A stretch of 64,000 nt of DNA from Acetivibrio sp964564015 (GTDB taxonomy: Bacteria; Bacillota; Clostridia; Acetivibrionales; Acetivibrionaceae). The stretch spans positions 56,771-120,770 of the forward strand of contig CAZLZR010000005.1 of assembly GCA_964564015.1 (NCBI GenBank), in the 5' to 3' direction. The first letter of the stretch is position 1. Every line of letters starts with the position of its first letter. Below the pieces are notes generated by a model. The model ran no database searches, was not told the origin of the DNA, and saw only the letters and a program-made list of their open reading frames with translations. This document shows positions 34,932 through 44,535 of the stretch, one piece after another. Made by a program: the position numbers and the translations under genes.

Positions 34932-37562
34932 TTAGTTGAATGAAGATATCATGCCCAACAAATATTGCTTCATAAATGCAAAATCAATAGAATTTACACG
35001 ACCATCTCCGTTAACATCAGCATTTGTATAATTCTTTCCTGTAAGCGAACTAACTCCAAGTAAATGAAGTCTTAATAATGCAAAGTCTAACGAATTGACT
35101 TTTCCATCACCATTCAAATCACCTTTTTTATCATCGCCTGTACTTCCAACTGTGGCACTGATTTGAAGGATATATGCCTCCAATTGGTCTAACTGCTTGC
35201 TAGTAAAATGAGATGTCTTTCCATGCTTGTCACCTACGTTTTTTGTTGTTAACACATCACGAATTGTTGCTGCAGAGCCATCATGCAGATAAGGAGCTGT
35301 ACTCCACAATTCCAAAAGCGTTGGGGTATAATACATTCCGTCTATATCAAGAATGTCCTTTGTACCCACATCATAGGCCTTCAAATTAGTAAATAATGGA
35401 CCCGAATGACAACTTGCACAATGGGTTTCACTGCTTTCGAAGATAGCCTTTCCTGCGACAGCATCTGCCGTCATCGTTCCATCCTTGTTTGAATAAGGAT
35501 CCTTTTCAGGTTCAAGACTTCGAACATATGCCGCAACATCATCAAGTTCCTGTTGAGTGGGTTCTTTAAATTTAATAAACCTAAAGCCGGCTTTTATTCC
35601 GACATGTGCATCCTCTCTTATCCCACGCCACATAGCTGGAGGAGTATCAAAAACTTTCAACATTGATTTCGTATTTTTCGTGTTGCCTATACCGTCATTG
35701 GGCATATCCCAGTTAAGACCGTCAGCTCTTCCTTCAGGGTGACAGGAAGCACAGCTCAGCCACTTCTGAGTAGTGGTTGATGCATCGTAAAAAATGCGTT
35801 CTCCACTTCTTATCTGGTCTTCTTCCGGCTGTTTTCCAAGTTTTACCGTACTTTGTATTTTGTCTCCTGCCGCATCTATAAAATATACTTCTCCTGCAAA
35901 ATATGCTCCCACTGCAATATTTCTTCCATCCGGAGATATGGAAATTCCCCTTGGTCCTTGTCCGGGCAAATCTATCTTTTTGAGAATTCCTGCACCCCAC
36001 AATGCTCCAAGGTCATACTTAAGCATATCTTTTTTCGAGGGATCAGCTTTTATTTGAAACCATATGTCAGAATAGGGCTTGTCATAAGCTGCTTTAGAAC
36101 GGAATAGCAACGAATAATTGCCTGATGCACCGGACCCTGTCTTTATTATTTTCCATTGCTGACTAAGGCTGGTACTGCTGCTATTGGTCACAATACCGGC
36201 TTCGTTATTATTTGATGCACCCTGCACATCCAAATATTTTTGACTGGATTTTACCTGCAACTTATAATAACCGTCTCCCGCATCTATTATTTTCCATTTC
36301 TGGTTATCAGAATAGCTCAGATCCCATTGAACAACCCGAGAGTTGTCGGCAGTTGAACCGGCATTATCCAGTGCCTTATTTGTACCTTTGTTGATAATGG
36401 AATAGTATCCATCGCTATTAGCAGTTATACGGAACGATTGGTTATTATTTCCGGCATCTGTATATTGAATTAATTGTACATTGTTTGCAGTATTGCCGCC
36501 AGGTACATCTAATGCTTTTCCGCTATTTCGGTTTATGATCTTGTAATAGGCATTAGGGTCGATTTTACTATCATCTCCACCGGAAGCACCGTTTATATTT
36601 CCTACTAATAGCTGATGCAGGGTATATAGATCGATTTTAAGCACCTGATGAGTACCTGACACACTTACCCACATTGTTTTGCTGTCAGCCGATATTGCCA
36701 GCCCCCATGGATCTGCGGCACCTTCCATCATTCTGTCCAAAATGAAAGTAGTATATATATTTTTCTTTGCTATATCAATTATTGTAACGGCATTTGTTAT
36801 AACCCAGCCTCTTGTTATCTGAGTTGTAGGAAGTGATGTTTTTCCTAAAGTGTGAAGGACATATGCCCATTTGCCGTCGGGCGAACACTTTACTCCCCTA
36901 ACATTTGATGAACCTTGGGGAAGCAGCAGATTAACCTCCTCTTGCATTGTACTCATATTAACAAACGTAACGGATGCTGCATACTTAGGCGCAAACGAAA
37001 CTCCCGATGGTAATGCATGACCAACTATGGCATATTTTCCATCTGTTGTACCATCCATCAAGTAGGGATAGTCCCGAACCGAAATATCCTCTTCCACTTT
37101 ACCTGAGGACAAATTAACAACAGATACTTTTTTCAAACCATAATCCGATACAACGAGTTTAGCTCCTACCACTGCAAGCCCTAAAGGCTTTGAACCGGTT
37201 GAGAACCTTCTTGTTACAGCTCCTTCAATAGGATCTACCTCCGCAACAGTACCGGCTCCATACTCACAAACATAAACATATTGGTTGCCATTCCAAGCGA
37301 GAGCTTTTGGCTCACCCTCCAATGGTATAGTTTTTTGTATTTGACCACTTGATGCTTTAATTATCTCCAACTGGGCTTTTGTAGTATCAGATACTGCAAT
37401 CATACTACCATCTGGCGAATATGCAGTATCAAATGGCGAAAAGTACTCATTATCAGCCGAATATCCACTCATACTTTCAGGAAATACAAAACTCCCCAAA
37501 GTTACAATTATAGCAATACAGAGAACCATCAATATCAATTTTATAAAAACGTTTTGCCTCAT
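34932..37562 (-). CDS. Dockerin-bearing di-haem cytochrome c peroxidase-like protein with beta-propeller and lectin domain
   Basis: 876 residues. Signal sequence 1-28. Residues about 35-325 are YncE-like propeller blades (SPDGKWAYVLH, VWSVSG-like turns). About 335-475 is a ricin-type beta-trefoil with three repeats (YYKIINRNSGKALDV, YYSIINKGTNKALDN, YYKLQVKSSQKYLDV). About 480-580 returns to propeller (GISISPDGRNIAVGAY). About 585-805 is a cytochrome c peroxidase/MauG-like part with two haem motifs, CASCH at 604-608 and 715-719, and TPTLLELWSTAPYLHDGS. Residues 812-876 are a type I dockerin. c-type haem proteins with dockerins are not part of the usual cellulosome inventory. It should be exported, receive haem outside and bind a scaffoldin cohesin. 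It follows the HzsA-like gene by 40 nt, with ccmF before that. Substrate unknown; redox attack on lignocellulose or electron transfer are guesses. Confidence 0.85.
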   Translation of the reverse strand: MRQNVFIKLILMVLCIAIIVTLGSFVFPESMSGYSADNEYFSPFDTAYSPDGSMIAVSDTTKAQLEIIKASSGQIQKTIPLEGEPKALAWNGNQYVYVCEYGAGTVAEVDPIEGAVTRRFSTGSKPLGLAVVGAKLVVSDYGLKKVSVVNLSSGKVEEDISVRDYPYLMDGTTDGKYAIVGHALPSGVSFAPKYAASVTFVNMSTMQEEVNLLLPQGSSNVRGVKCSPDGKWAYVLHTLGKTSLPTTQITRGWVITNAVTIIDIAKKNIYTTFILDRMMEGAADPWGLAISADSKTMWVSVSGTHQVLKIDLYTLHQLLVGNINGASGGDDSKIDPNAYYKIINRNSGKALDVPGGNTANNVQLIQYTDAGNNNQSFRITANSDGYYSIINKGTNKALDNAGSTADNSRVVQWDLSYSDNQKWKIIDAGDGYYKLQVKSSQKYLDVQGASNNNEAGIVTNSSSTSLSQQWKIIKTGSGASGNYSLLFRSKAAYDKPYSDIWFQIKADPSKKDMLKYDLGALWGAGILKKIDLPGQGPRGISISPDGRNIAVGAYFAGEVYFIDAAGDKIQSTVKLGKQPEEDQIRSGERIFYDASTTTQKWLSCASCHPEGRADGLNWDMPNDGIGNTKNTKSMLKVFDTPPAMWRGIREDAHVGIKAGFRFIKFKEPTQQELDDVAAYVRSLEPEKDPYSNKDGTMTADAVAGKAIFESSETHCASCHSGPLFTNLKAYDVGTKDILDIDGMYYTPTLLELWSTAPYLHDGSAATIRDVLTTKNVGDKHGKTSHFTSKQLDQLEAYILQISATVGSTGDDKKGDLNGDGKVNSLDFALLRLHLLGVSSLTGKNYTNADVNGDGRVNSIDFAFMKQYLLGMISSFN

Positions 37563-37602
37563 TAAAACACCCCTATCTTTACAATAATTTAAATACCTTA
37601 GG

Positions 37603-37893
37603 TCAATCCAGAGACGGCTCTACTTGTTCTCCTCTTAACTGGGCATCAATATTTTTGTAGTCCCCGAAGAATGGTGCAACTCCAGAATCCAGCCAGATTA
37701 TAAAGGAGTGAAGCTCACTCTCTGAAAGATTTCCATGTCCGGTCTTCAATTTTTGATAAAGTTTTGATGCTCTGGCTCCAAATTTTCCGGGCTCTGTTCT
37801 TGGATAGACTTTATTCCAATCCGCACCCGGGTATATTGAGTCAAATAAAGCAACATAAGGTCTCAAGTTTTTATACGAGTCAAACCATTTCGA
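37603..37893 (-). pseudogene. C-terminal part of the HzsA-like protein, beyond an in-frame TAG
   Basis: The frame continues directly from the TAG at 37894-37896: SKWFDSYKNLRPYVALFDS ... FGARASKLYQKLKTGHGNL ... FIIWLDSGVAPFFGDY, ending at 37603. This is the expected C-terminal tail of the HzsA-like family (ARASKL, GH, IxWxD, Y-G-x-Y pattern). Together with the upstream part it makes a normal-length protein of about 704 residues. An ATG-like start inside (ATC/TTG region near 37866) has no ribosome site, so separate translation is unlikely. Confidence 0.75.
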
Positions 37894-39717
37894 CTATGGA
37901 TCTGTCGAACCCTTTCTAAGGTCAGGTTTCTGAGAACCGTTATGACATGAAATACATTTTTCGTCCAGTATTGGCTGTATAAGTCTTGGGAAACTCATAG
38001 GCCGTGCTCCCTGTGAAGGATCAGGTGTTATCTCTGAGGGTTCTCTTCTTAGTGCGAGTGGAACACTTTCAGGATTTGGTGCAGCCTGACGGGCTGGTTC
38101 ATGACACCCCTGACAAAGCAGGCGTGTTTGCCCAGGTACAATATATGTATCTGACCTCATAGTCTGAACAGCGGTACCATCCTGGTCAATAGCTTGCATG
38201 AATACAGGTTTTCCAGCCGGCAGGTAAAACGACGCACTTCCGTCTTCCTCGACAGGTACGGTACCTAAAAGGCCACGGGTATTTCTTCCCGCCCATACGC
38301 TCTCGGTACTTTCATAACTTACCATTGGGTCAGTTGCTAAGGCTGTGGTCTTTGGATAAACCTGCCATATACGCAACTCTTTTATCTTTGTCCCCTCCGG
38401 GAAGGGGAGCAGTGTATTGTAGACATTCATTACCGATACGACACCATCTTGAGCAGATCCGGTTGGCTTCGTTGAACCCGGAATAGTATTTGGCACACGA
38501 CGGGGACAAAGGGGCATAGGTCCATAGCAGGAAAAATTCGGATCACTATATAATAACGATTTGTTTCCCTTTGTGTCTATTGCATATATGCCATAACGTT
38601 TGTTGTCACCATTTGAGTTGGCATTTGGATCATATACACATAAGAAATAGTCCTCACTAAGAGGATATGGAGTTCCATATTTTTGATCCGTGGTTATACC
38701 GACTTCAGATTCCGGGTACCTGGCATCGGGTGTAATCTTTGTAATAGTGGATAGGTTGTCATCATCTTCAACATCGGGGTCTATAACAATCAAAGGTCCG
38801 TAATTCTGAGCATGATGGGGAGCCGCTGTTGCCACATACTTGTTGGAATTTGGAATAGCTCTTAATGAATTCTGCATGAGCGGCACATTTCTCCACCATT
38901 CCGTGCCGGAATTAGGATAATTCAAAACTACAGCTCTTGCATCAAGGCCATCAGGAGTAGTGATCCATGCTGAGTGCGGGTGATTGGCACCTCTATCGAC
39001 ATAGTCCCAACGGGTGTATATAATCATACCGTTGTTGTCAACACTCGGACTCCATTCATTTGTTTCGTGGTAACTAATGCATCTAATATCGCTGCCGTCA
39101 GCATTCATTGTATGAAGATTAAAGGTAGGAACAACTCGCTGGTGACAACGTCCATAACCGCCCCTTCTTTCCGATATGAAAACTATTCTTCCGTCAGGTA
39201 ACCAGCGGGGATCAAAATCGTTATAATCTCCGTCTGTCAACTGAGTAAGATTTGTCCCATCTACATTCACCTTAAAAATATGATAAGTAGTGTTCTGGTT
39301 CCAAACACCATACGAATTTTGTGCATCTGTATAAGCAAATACTATCTGTTTCGCGTCGTAACTTAAATCAAACGAATAAAAAGCTCCTCCAACAAGCTTC
39401 TTCCCTGCGTAGCGTCCATTTGTGCAAACTGAATTCTGCAAAACATCCGTTACTGTTGGGCTCCCGGAAAATGCATCATTCAGTATATACAATCCACCAC
39501 CTTTTACTCCTAAAAATCCAAAGTTTCCATCAATCATGTGATTCTCAGCACCTGTATACGGTTGGTGCTTTGTAAAAAGTATTTTGTCAAATGCAAATTC
39601 AGGTTTGGAAAAATCAATACTTGCCGACAGAGCTGAAAAAGTAAAAGCAGTCAGGGAAACCCCCACTATCAGTAATAAAGCAACAACCTTAGGGAATATT
39701 TTTGATAATTTCATCAT
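37894..39717 (-). CDS. HzsA-like secreted c-type cytochrome, ended early by TAG
   Basis: 607 residues up to the stop. Signal peptide 1-32. The central region matches the family of hydrazine synthase alpha subunit-like proteins found in many bacteria: LPDGRIVFISERRGGYGRCH, PTFNLHTMNADGSDI, then SVWAGRNTRGLLGTVPVEED and FYLPAGKPVFMQAIDQDGTA. Two haem motifs, CQGCH (535-539) and CISCH (588-592), follow. The reading frame runs on past TAG into the family's usual C-terminus, so this is a nonsense change, a base error or readthrough. Membership does not imply hydrazine synthesis; most relatives are uncharacterised. It lies 164 nt downstream of ccmF and 40 nt before the dockerin cytochrome gene. Confidence 0.8.
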   Translation of the reverse strand: MMKLSKIFPKVVALLLIVGVSLTAFTFSALSASIDFSKPEFAFDKILFTKHQPYTGAENHMIDGNFGFLGVKGGGLYILNDAFSGSPTVTDVLQNSVCTNGRYAGKKLVGGAFYSFDLSYDAKQIVFAYTDAQNSYGVWNQNTTYHIFKVNVDGTNLTQLTDGDYNDFDPRWLPDGRIVFISERRGGYGRCHQRVVPTFNLHTMNADGSDIRCISYHETNEWSPSVDNNGMIIYTRWDYVDRGANHPHSAWITTPDGLDARAVVLNYPNSGTEWWRNVPLMQNSLRAIPNSNKYVATAAPHHAQNYGPLIVIDPDVEDDDNLSTITKITPDARYPESEVGITTDQKYGTPYPLSEDYFLCVYDPNANSNGDNKRYGIYAIDTKGNKSLLYSDPNFSCYGPMPLCPRRVPNTIPGSTKPTGSAQDGVVSVMNVYNTLLPFPEGTKIKELRIWQVYPKTTALATDPMVSYESTESVWAGRNTRGLLGTVPVEEDGSASFYLPAGKPVFMQAIDQDGTAVQTMRSDTYIVPGQTRLLCQGCHEPARQAAPNPESVPLALRREPSEITPDPSQGARPMSFPRLIQPILDEKCISCHNGSQKPDLRKGSTDP

Positions 39718-39881
39718 CTATATCACTCCTATCTTAAAATATTTCAACAACATTATGAAATGTTATAATCTCAGTTTTGTAACTCGCCTTTCCCATTGTA
39801 TTTATTAGTTCTTTGTTGCTAATGCAGCTTTTCTGTACGATATTGCCGATATATACGTGCCTTCTTCAAAAAACAGAAACC

Positions 39882-41773
39882 CTAAGTAATTAACTTGTTT
39901 TCTTGCTGCTTAAAAATATACTGTAGTATTGCACCTACAATTATTAACAGGCTTCCAATCCATACAAGACTAACCCACCTTAAAACCATAACTTTTATTG
40001 AGATATTGTCGTCTTCATCTATACCTTGGAAAATTATATAAAGATCTTCCCACACTCCTGCTTTAACCACTGCACGAGAGTGAGTTATCTTCCTTTTTTC
40101 ATAATACGTAAGCTCAGGCTTTAGTTGAAATTTACCTTTAGGTCCACTGATACCGATTACTGCAACAGCTGATGTCGTTCCTTCTTCCTCTTTCCAATAC
40201 AAATTCCTGTATTTTACGGTATAAGCATCGATGCTCATTTCATTACCTTTCTCAAGCATTGTTTCAGTGCTGAAAGTCATCCCTCGAGACCCTGCAAATC
40301 CCAAAGTTATAAGAATTAGTGAAATATGTAAAACTAGAAATGATATATACAAGGGACTAGATAGAATTTTTTTATGATTTATTATAAGCAAAACAGCAAG
40401 ATTTACCACAAGCATCACACAAATAGATAAAGCTACCTTTGTAAGATATCCGTAATTAAAAAACACAATCATTATTATTAATGTAATCAATCCTGAAACC
40501 GCACCCGGGATCAATAACTTTTTCCTGCCCGTAAACAATCCTGGACAAAATGCCAGGATCAAAAGCATAAAAAGTCCAAATATTCCAAATACATACTCAT
40601 AAAACTCAACCGTTGTTACTGAAGCCCCTTTAAAAAGCAACCCTCCGAACAAAGGATAAGTAGTTCCACCAAAAATCAGAACAGCTGTAACTACATATAG
40701 GGCTATGAGCAAATTTTCGGGCCTAAACAAGGTCTTGAACATTTCTTTTCTCAAAAATCCCTTTTCCAAAGTATCATCTCTCAGGTCATCTTTATATAAC
40801 TTTTTAATTCTGTAGTATGTTAATATAATTAATGCAACCAAAACTACAATAACTATACCGAAAACTACAGTAACACTTTTACTGCTATATGCATGTACCG
40901 ACTCTAGCAATCCACTCCTTGCAAAAAATGTTCCCACAAGTATAGTAAACACTGTCATGGTTATCAGTATGAAGTTTACTCTTTTTCTGCCAAACTCAGG
41001 ATTTTTGCTATTAATACCATGCAAAAAAGCTGTGGCAAACAGCCAATTTACCAAAGATGAATTCTCAATAGGATCCCATGCCCAATATCCTCCCCAGCCA
41101 AGCTCAGTGTATGCCCATAACCTCCCGTAACAATCCCGGCAGTAAGCAGTATCCAGCTCCATATTGTCCATTTCCATATAACCAGACTATTTGATGAGGT
41201 TTTTTCTCGAAAATCAAAAAGCTGATAACAAAAGGCTATAAAGAAAAATGAAAATGACACTATGATGATCGGAGGATGGAATACCATTCCAAGGCTTTGA
41301 AGTGAGGGATTAAGACCAAAACCATCAGTTTGCTGCGATACTTGTTTAAATGGATTGTTAATAAAACTAACCATAAACATAAAAAGTGTCATGACAAAAA
41401 TAATTACGCCAAATACTGTTCTGGTAGAGCCCTTGTTGATGTTTTTGAAATAAACTACAATAAGTAAAATTGCAAATACCGAGGTCCATAACAACATCGA
41501 TCCTGAGCTTCCCGACCAAAATGCCGAAATCTTGTATATTAGCGGAAGTGTTTTCTCAGTATTGTGATATACATATTCAACTGAGAAAACTCCCATTACC
41601 AGTGAATAAACCAAAAGAATTGAAGAGATCAATACACCCACACAAGATACAAGACCTGTCAGAATTCCCAGATTCTTTCTCACTTCTGTTTCTTTTTTAA
41701 ATACTAACAGTGATAATGATATAAGACCACATGCAAATGCAAAACGCAATACCCAAGTCCCGATTAAACTCAC
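39882..41773 (-). pseudogene. ccmF: CcmF-type cytochrome c haem lyase, split by one-base frameshift
   Basis: Two overlapping frames make one CcmF of about 630 residues. The N-terminal frame (41773 to near 41105) has FWSGSSGSMLLWTSVFAI and GMVFHPPIIIVSFSFFF. The second frame supplies the WWD motif WAYTELGWGGYWAWDPIENS, FLHGIN, and TFFARSGLLESVHAYS, then the later helices to 39882. The shift falls in GGAGGTTATGGGC near 41107-41120; one added base restores VTGG-LWAYTEL. CcmF attaches haem to CxxCH motifs outside the membrane. No other ccm gene is in the window. It begins 59 nt after the GH43 gene and precedes two genes with CxxCH motifs, its probable clients. Confidence 0.85.
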
Positions 41774-41832
41774 TTAAAATCCCCCACTCTAATACTATTT
41801 TCTATATATTAGATAAAAAACTCACCTTACAA

Positions 41833-44052
41833 TTAACTAAAACTCGATATCATACCCAATAAATACTGTTTCATCAATCCAAAGTCAATTGAGTTTGTAT
41901 TACCGTCTCCATTAACATCAGCATTGGAAAGACTTGTCCCAGTAAGCGATGTGATGCCAAGCAAATGCAATTTTAAGGCTGCAAAGTCTATCGAATTGAC
42001 ATTTCCATCATCATTTAAATCACCCTTAGTTCCGGTAGTATTTGGAGTAGGAGTCGTAACAGGGGTAACTGAAGCAGTACTGAATTTCCACCAGTTCAGA
42101 TTAAACAGGTAACTGCTGCCACCTGTAAATTTCAAATAGAGATCATGGGTGCCGCTTACGTCGCTAACACTGCACGTTGTAGTAACCCAAGTCTGCCAGC
42201 CATCAGTTCCGGCAACCGGACAAGTCCCAATTAATTTACCATCAATGTCGTCAAGCCTCAACTCAATACTACCTCCGCTGGTTGCACTGGCTACTCTAGC
42301 TTGGAATCTTTCCGCACCACTGCCAAAATCAATACCTTTATAGACAACATAATCCCCCTTTTCGATAAATCCCACATTTTCTCCACCTTCTGAACAAGCC
42401 TCAATCTCAATACCTGACTGATCGTTAAAGCTCTCAGCTTCTATCTGAGTATATGCAGATCTTGGTGTAGGGCTTGGTGGTGGTGTCTGAATTGAGTCGT
42501 CACCCGGTATATCATTTAAGCGGAACCAGTCAACATCCATATATCCGGAACTTCCTGAAGGATTAAAATTTAAAATAGCATACTGTTCTCCTTGGAAAGT
42601 GCCATACTGCCAATCAAAGCCCATGGTTATATAGGTTCCGAGTTGCTGCCAATTTCTGCTATCATCTTTCCAATAGAACTTGGCCTGCTTATTACTAAAA
42701 TTCATTTCGATCCTGAAGTATAAAATATTTGAAGTTATATTATCAACAGTCGCCTTTACCGTATCTTCTTCTGTCATTATTATCCGCTTGGGATCCTTGG
42801 TCACAGCTATATACCCACGTGGATCACCCAACATTCCCAACCCACATATATCACCAGACTGCATGGCACTGCAGTCAATTTTAATGGTTCCTGTACTTAT
42901 TAAGCCCTGACCTTTTTGAGTCAGGCTGTTTCTGGCATTCCAGAAATCCTTTGCTGTAGTAGCTCTTAACCTCAAGGCCGACCCAGTCAACGACCATTTT
43001 GTATTGTCCGGATTATGGTTCCACATCCACTGAAGCCCTAAAGAACTACCATTAAATTCATCTGAAGCTGCCGGTACTTTTATAGATTTATTCTGAATCG
43101 GCTTGGTATATTTTGATTCAACCTGACCTATATATCCCGATCTTCCGAATTTAGGCCAGCCATCTTCCCAAGTTATTGGACAAATTCTGGTCGGACGTCC
43201 GATTGCACCCTCATCCTGGTGAAGGTATCCCCAGTAACTACCATCAGGCAAATCGACGATACCACCTTGATGTCCGCCTTTTCCAGCAGTGCAAAATGTA
43301 GTAGTTTCGCCATAAGGTCCCCAGACATTATTCGCTCGAGAACACACTAAGCTTCGGGCCGGCACAGCGTTAAACAAGTAATATTTGCCATTAGCTTTAG
43401 TTAAATGTGTACCTTCAACATTATTATATTTAAGAATCACTCTTGAAGAACCTGTTGTAGCACTTAAGTTGGAATTCAACTGGATCATGCTGATTTCATT
43501 TTGCCAAGCCCCACCATAGGCTAGATAAGCAGTACCATCATCCTCTATAAACAAACAAGGATCAAAATAACTACCTCCTAAAAGGCTATAATTCCATGGA
43601 CCGGCAACGTCTTTAGAGTAATAAATGCGGGTTCTTTCACCATTAAGAGTAACCGCCACATAAAACATACCATCCCTATAAGCTATTGATGGTGCAAAAC
43701 AACCGTTACCGTATTTTGTGCCTCCTTGAAGGTTATAAGCATTGTCACCTGTAAATGAGGCTATACAATGACCTGCTATTTCCCAATTAACCAAATCCTC
43801 AGATCTGCAGATTACAAGACCTGGCACGCCAGCAAAAGTGGATGAAGCAAGATAAAAATAATTGCCAACCCTAATAATGCTAGGATCCGGATAATCAGCA
43901 AACAAAGGCGGATTATTGAAGGTACCGTCTCCATTATCGGATTGCCAGGCATGTACCAAACCCATTTGGGAAAAGAGCATACACAAAACCAGCAGAACAA
44001 CCAGAAATCTTTTTGATCCAAAGCCTCTTTTTTGTTTACCAACATTCACCAT
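41833..44052 (-). CDS. Cellulosomal GH43 with beta-sandwich, CBM6 and dockerin
   Basis: 739 residues. Signal peptide 1-35. GH43 propeller about 45-335: base Asp56 in ADYPDPSIIRVGNYF, Asp164 in YFDPCLFIEDDGTAYLAYG, acid Glu213 in NNVEGTHLTKANG. About 345-535 is the concanavalin-type sandwich common in xylosidase/arabinofuranosidase GH43 members (DEFNGSSLGLQWMWNHNP). CBM6 spans about 548-670, a Thr/Pro linker follows, and a dockerin lies at about 678-739. Likely an exo-acting xylosidase or arabinofuranosidase on arabinoxylan. GGGGGGTTAAGT precedes the ATG. A SigI-type promoter stands about 190 nt upstream. ccmF begins 59 nt downstream in the same direction. Confidence 0.9.
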   Translation of the reverse strand: MVNVGKQKRGFGSKRFLVVLLVLCMLFSQMGLVHAWQSDNGDGTFNNPPLFADYPDPSIIRVGNYFYLASSTFAGVPGLVICRSEDLVNWEIAGHCIASFTGDNAYNLQGGTKYGNGCFAPSIAYRDGMFYVAVTLNGERTRIYYSKDVAGPWNYSLLGGSYFDPCLFIEDDGTAYLAYGGAWQNEISMIQLNSNLSATTGSSRVILKYNNVEGTHLTKANGKYYLFNAVPARSLVCSRANNVWGPYGETTTFCTAGKGGHQGGIVDLPDGSYWGYLHQDEGAIGRPTRICPITWEDGWPKFGRSGYIGQVESKYTKPIQNKSIKVPAASDEFNGSSLGLQWMWNHNPDNTKWSLTGSALRLRATTAKDFWNARNSLTQKGQGLISTGTIKIDCSAMQSGDICGLGMLGDPRGYIAVTKDPKRIIMTEEDTVKATVDNITSNILYFRIEMNFSNKQAKFYWKDDSRNWQQLGTYITMGFDWQYGTFQGEQYAILNFNPSGSSGYMDVDWFRLNDIPGDDSIQTPPPSPTPRSAYTQIEAESFNDQSGIEIEACSEGGENVGFIEKGDYVVYKGIDFGSGAERFQARVASATSGGSIELRLDDIDGKLIGTCPVAGTDGWQTWVTTTCSVSDVSGTHDLYLKFTGGSSYLFNLNWWKFSTASVTPVTTPTPNTTGTKGDLNDDGNVNSIDFAALKLHLLGITSLTGTSLSNADVNGDGNTNSIDFGLMKQYLLGMISSFS

Positions 44053-44244
44053 ACTTAACCCCCCTGATTTTCTTATTGGGTGACTACTTTAGTTAAGCCT
44101 TCACCTGTATCTTTACTTTCATATAAAGTAATAGGTTTATGTTAATCTGCAATTCTAAAATATAGCTAGCTACAGACTATATTCACTTTTTCTTTTGTTA
44201 AAACAGACAATATTTCTACAGTGATATGTGTTTTCTAAACTATC

Positions 44245-44275
44245 AATTCGCAATTTGAAATTTTTTTAAGTTGGG
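44245..44275 (-). promoter_or_regulatory. SigI-type promoter of the GH43-ccmF transcript
   Basis: Minus strand: CCCAAC (44270-44275), TTAAAAAAA, 19 bp, CGAATT (44245-44250). Divergent from the promoter of the GH5 gene. Confidence 0.65.
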
Positions 44276-44317
44276 AGTTTATGAATTAATAAAATGTTTT
44301 CATAATTTTATTGAATT

Positions 44318-44347
44318 CCCAACACAAAAAAGTCTATATTTCGAATT
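44318..44347 (+). promoter_or_regulatory. SigI-type promoter of the GH5 arabinoxylanase gene
   Basis: CCCAAC (44318-44323), ACAAAAAAG, 18 bp, CGAATT (44342-44347). Leader of about 185 nt to the start at 44536. Confidence 0.65.
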
Positions 44348-44535
44348 AATGATATAAGAAGTATATTTATCTTAAGAATGTTATTGTTTAAGCTTAACTA
44401 AATCAGAAGTGTTTACGTTTATTATAAGCAGCATGGAGTTTATTATCAGCATATAGTTCATAAATGCTGTCGGAAAGATGAGTAAGTAATATTTAAAAGA
44501 AATATATACTAAAAAAATAATATGGAGGTCGAATT

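Larger units (their letters stand above)
44053..44535. other. Divergent control region between GH43 and GH5 genes
   Basis: It holds the two divergent SigI-type promoters (44245-44275 minus, 44318-44347 plus) and two untranslated leaders of about 190 nt. No gene is seen. Confidence 0.6.

Noticed and set aside
37894..37896. TAG as pyrrolysine codon
   Set aside because: No pylT, pylS or pylBCD in the window and no Pyl protein family; a mutation or base error is simpler.
37894..39717. HzsA-like protein as evidence for hydrazine or anammox metabolism
   Set aside because: The family is broad, HzsB/C are absent, and the setting is carbohydrate degradation.
41048..41177. Programmed frameshift in ccmF
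   Set aside because: No slippery heptamer or stimulating structure seen at the junction.
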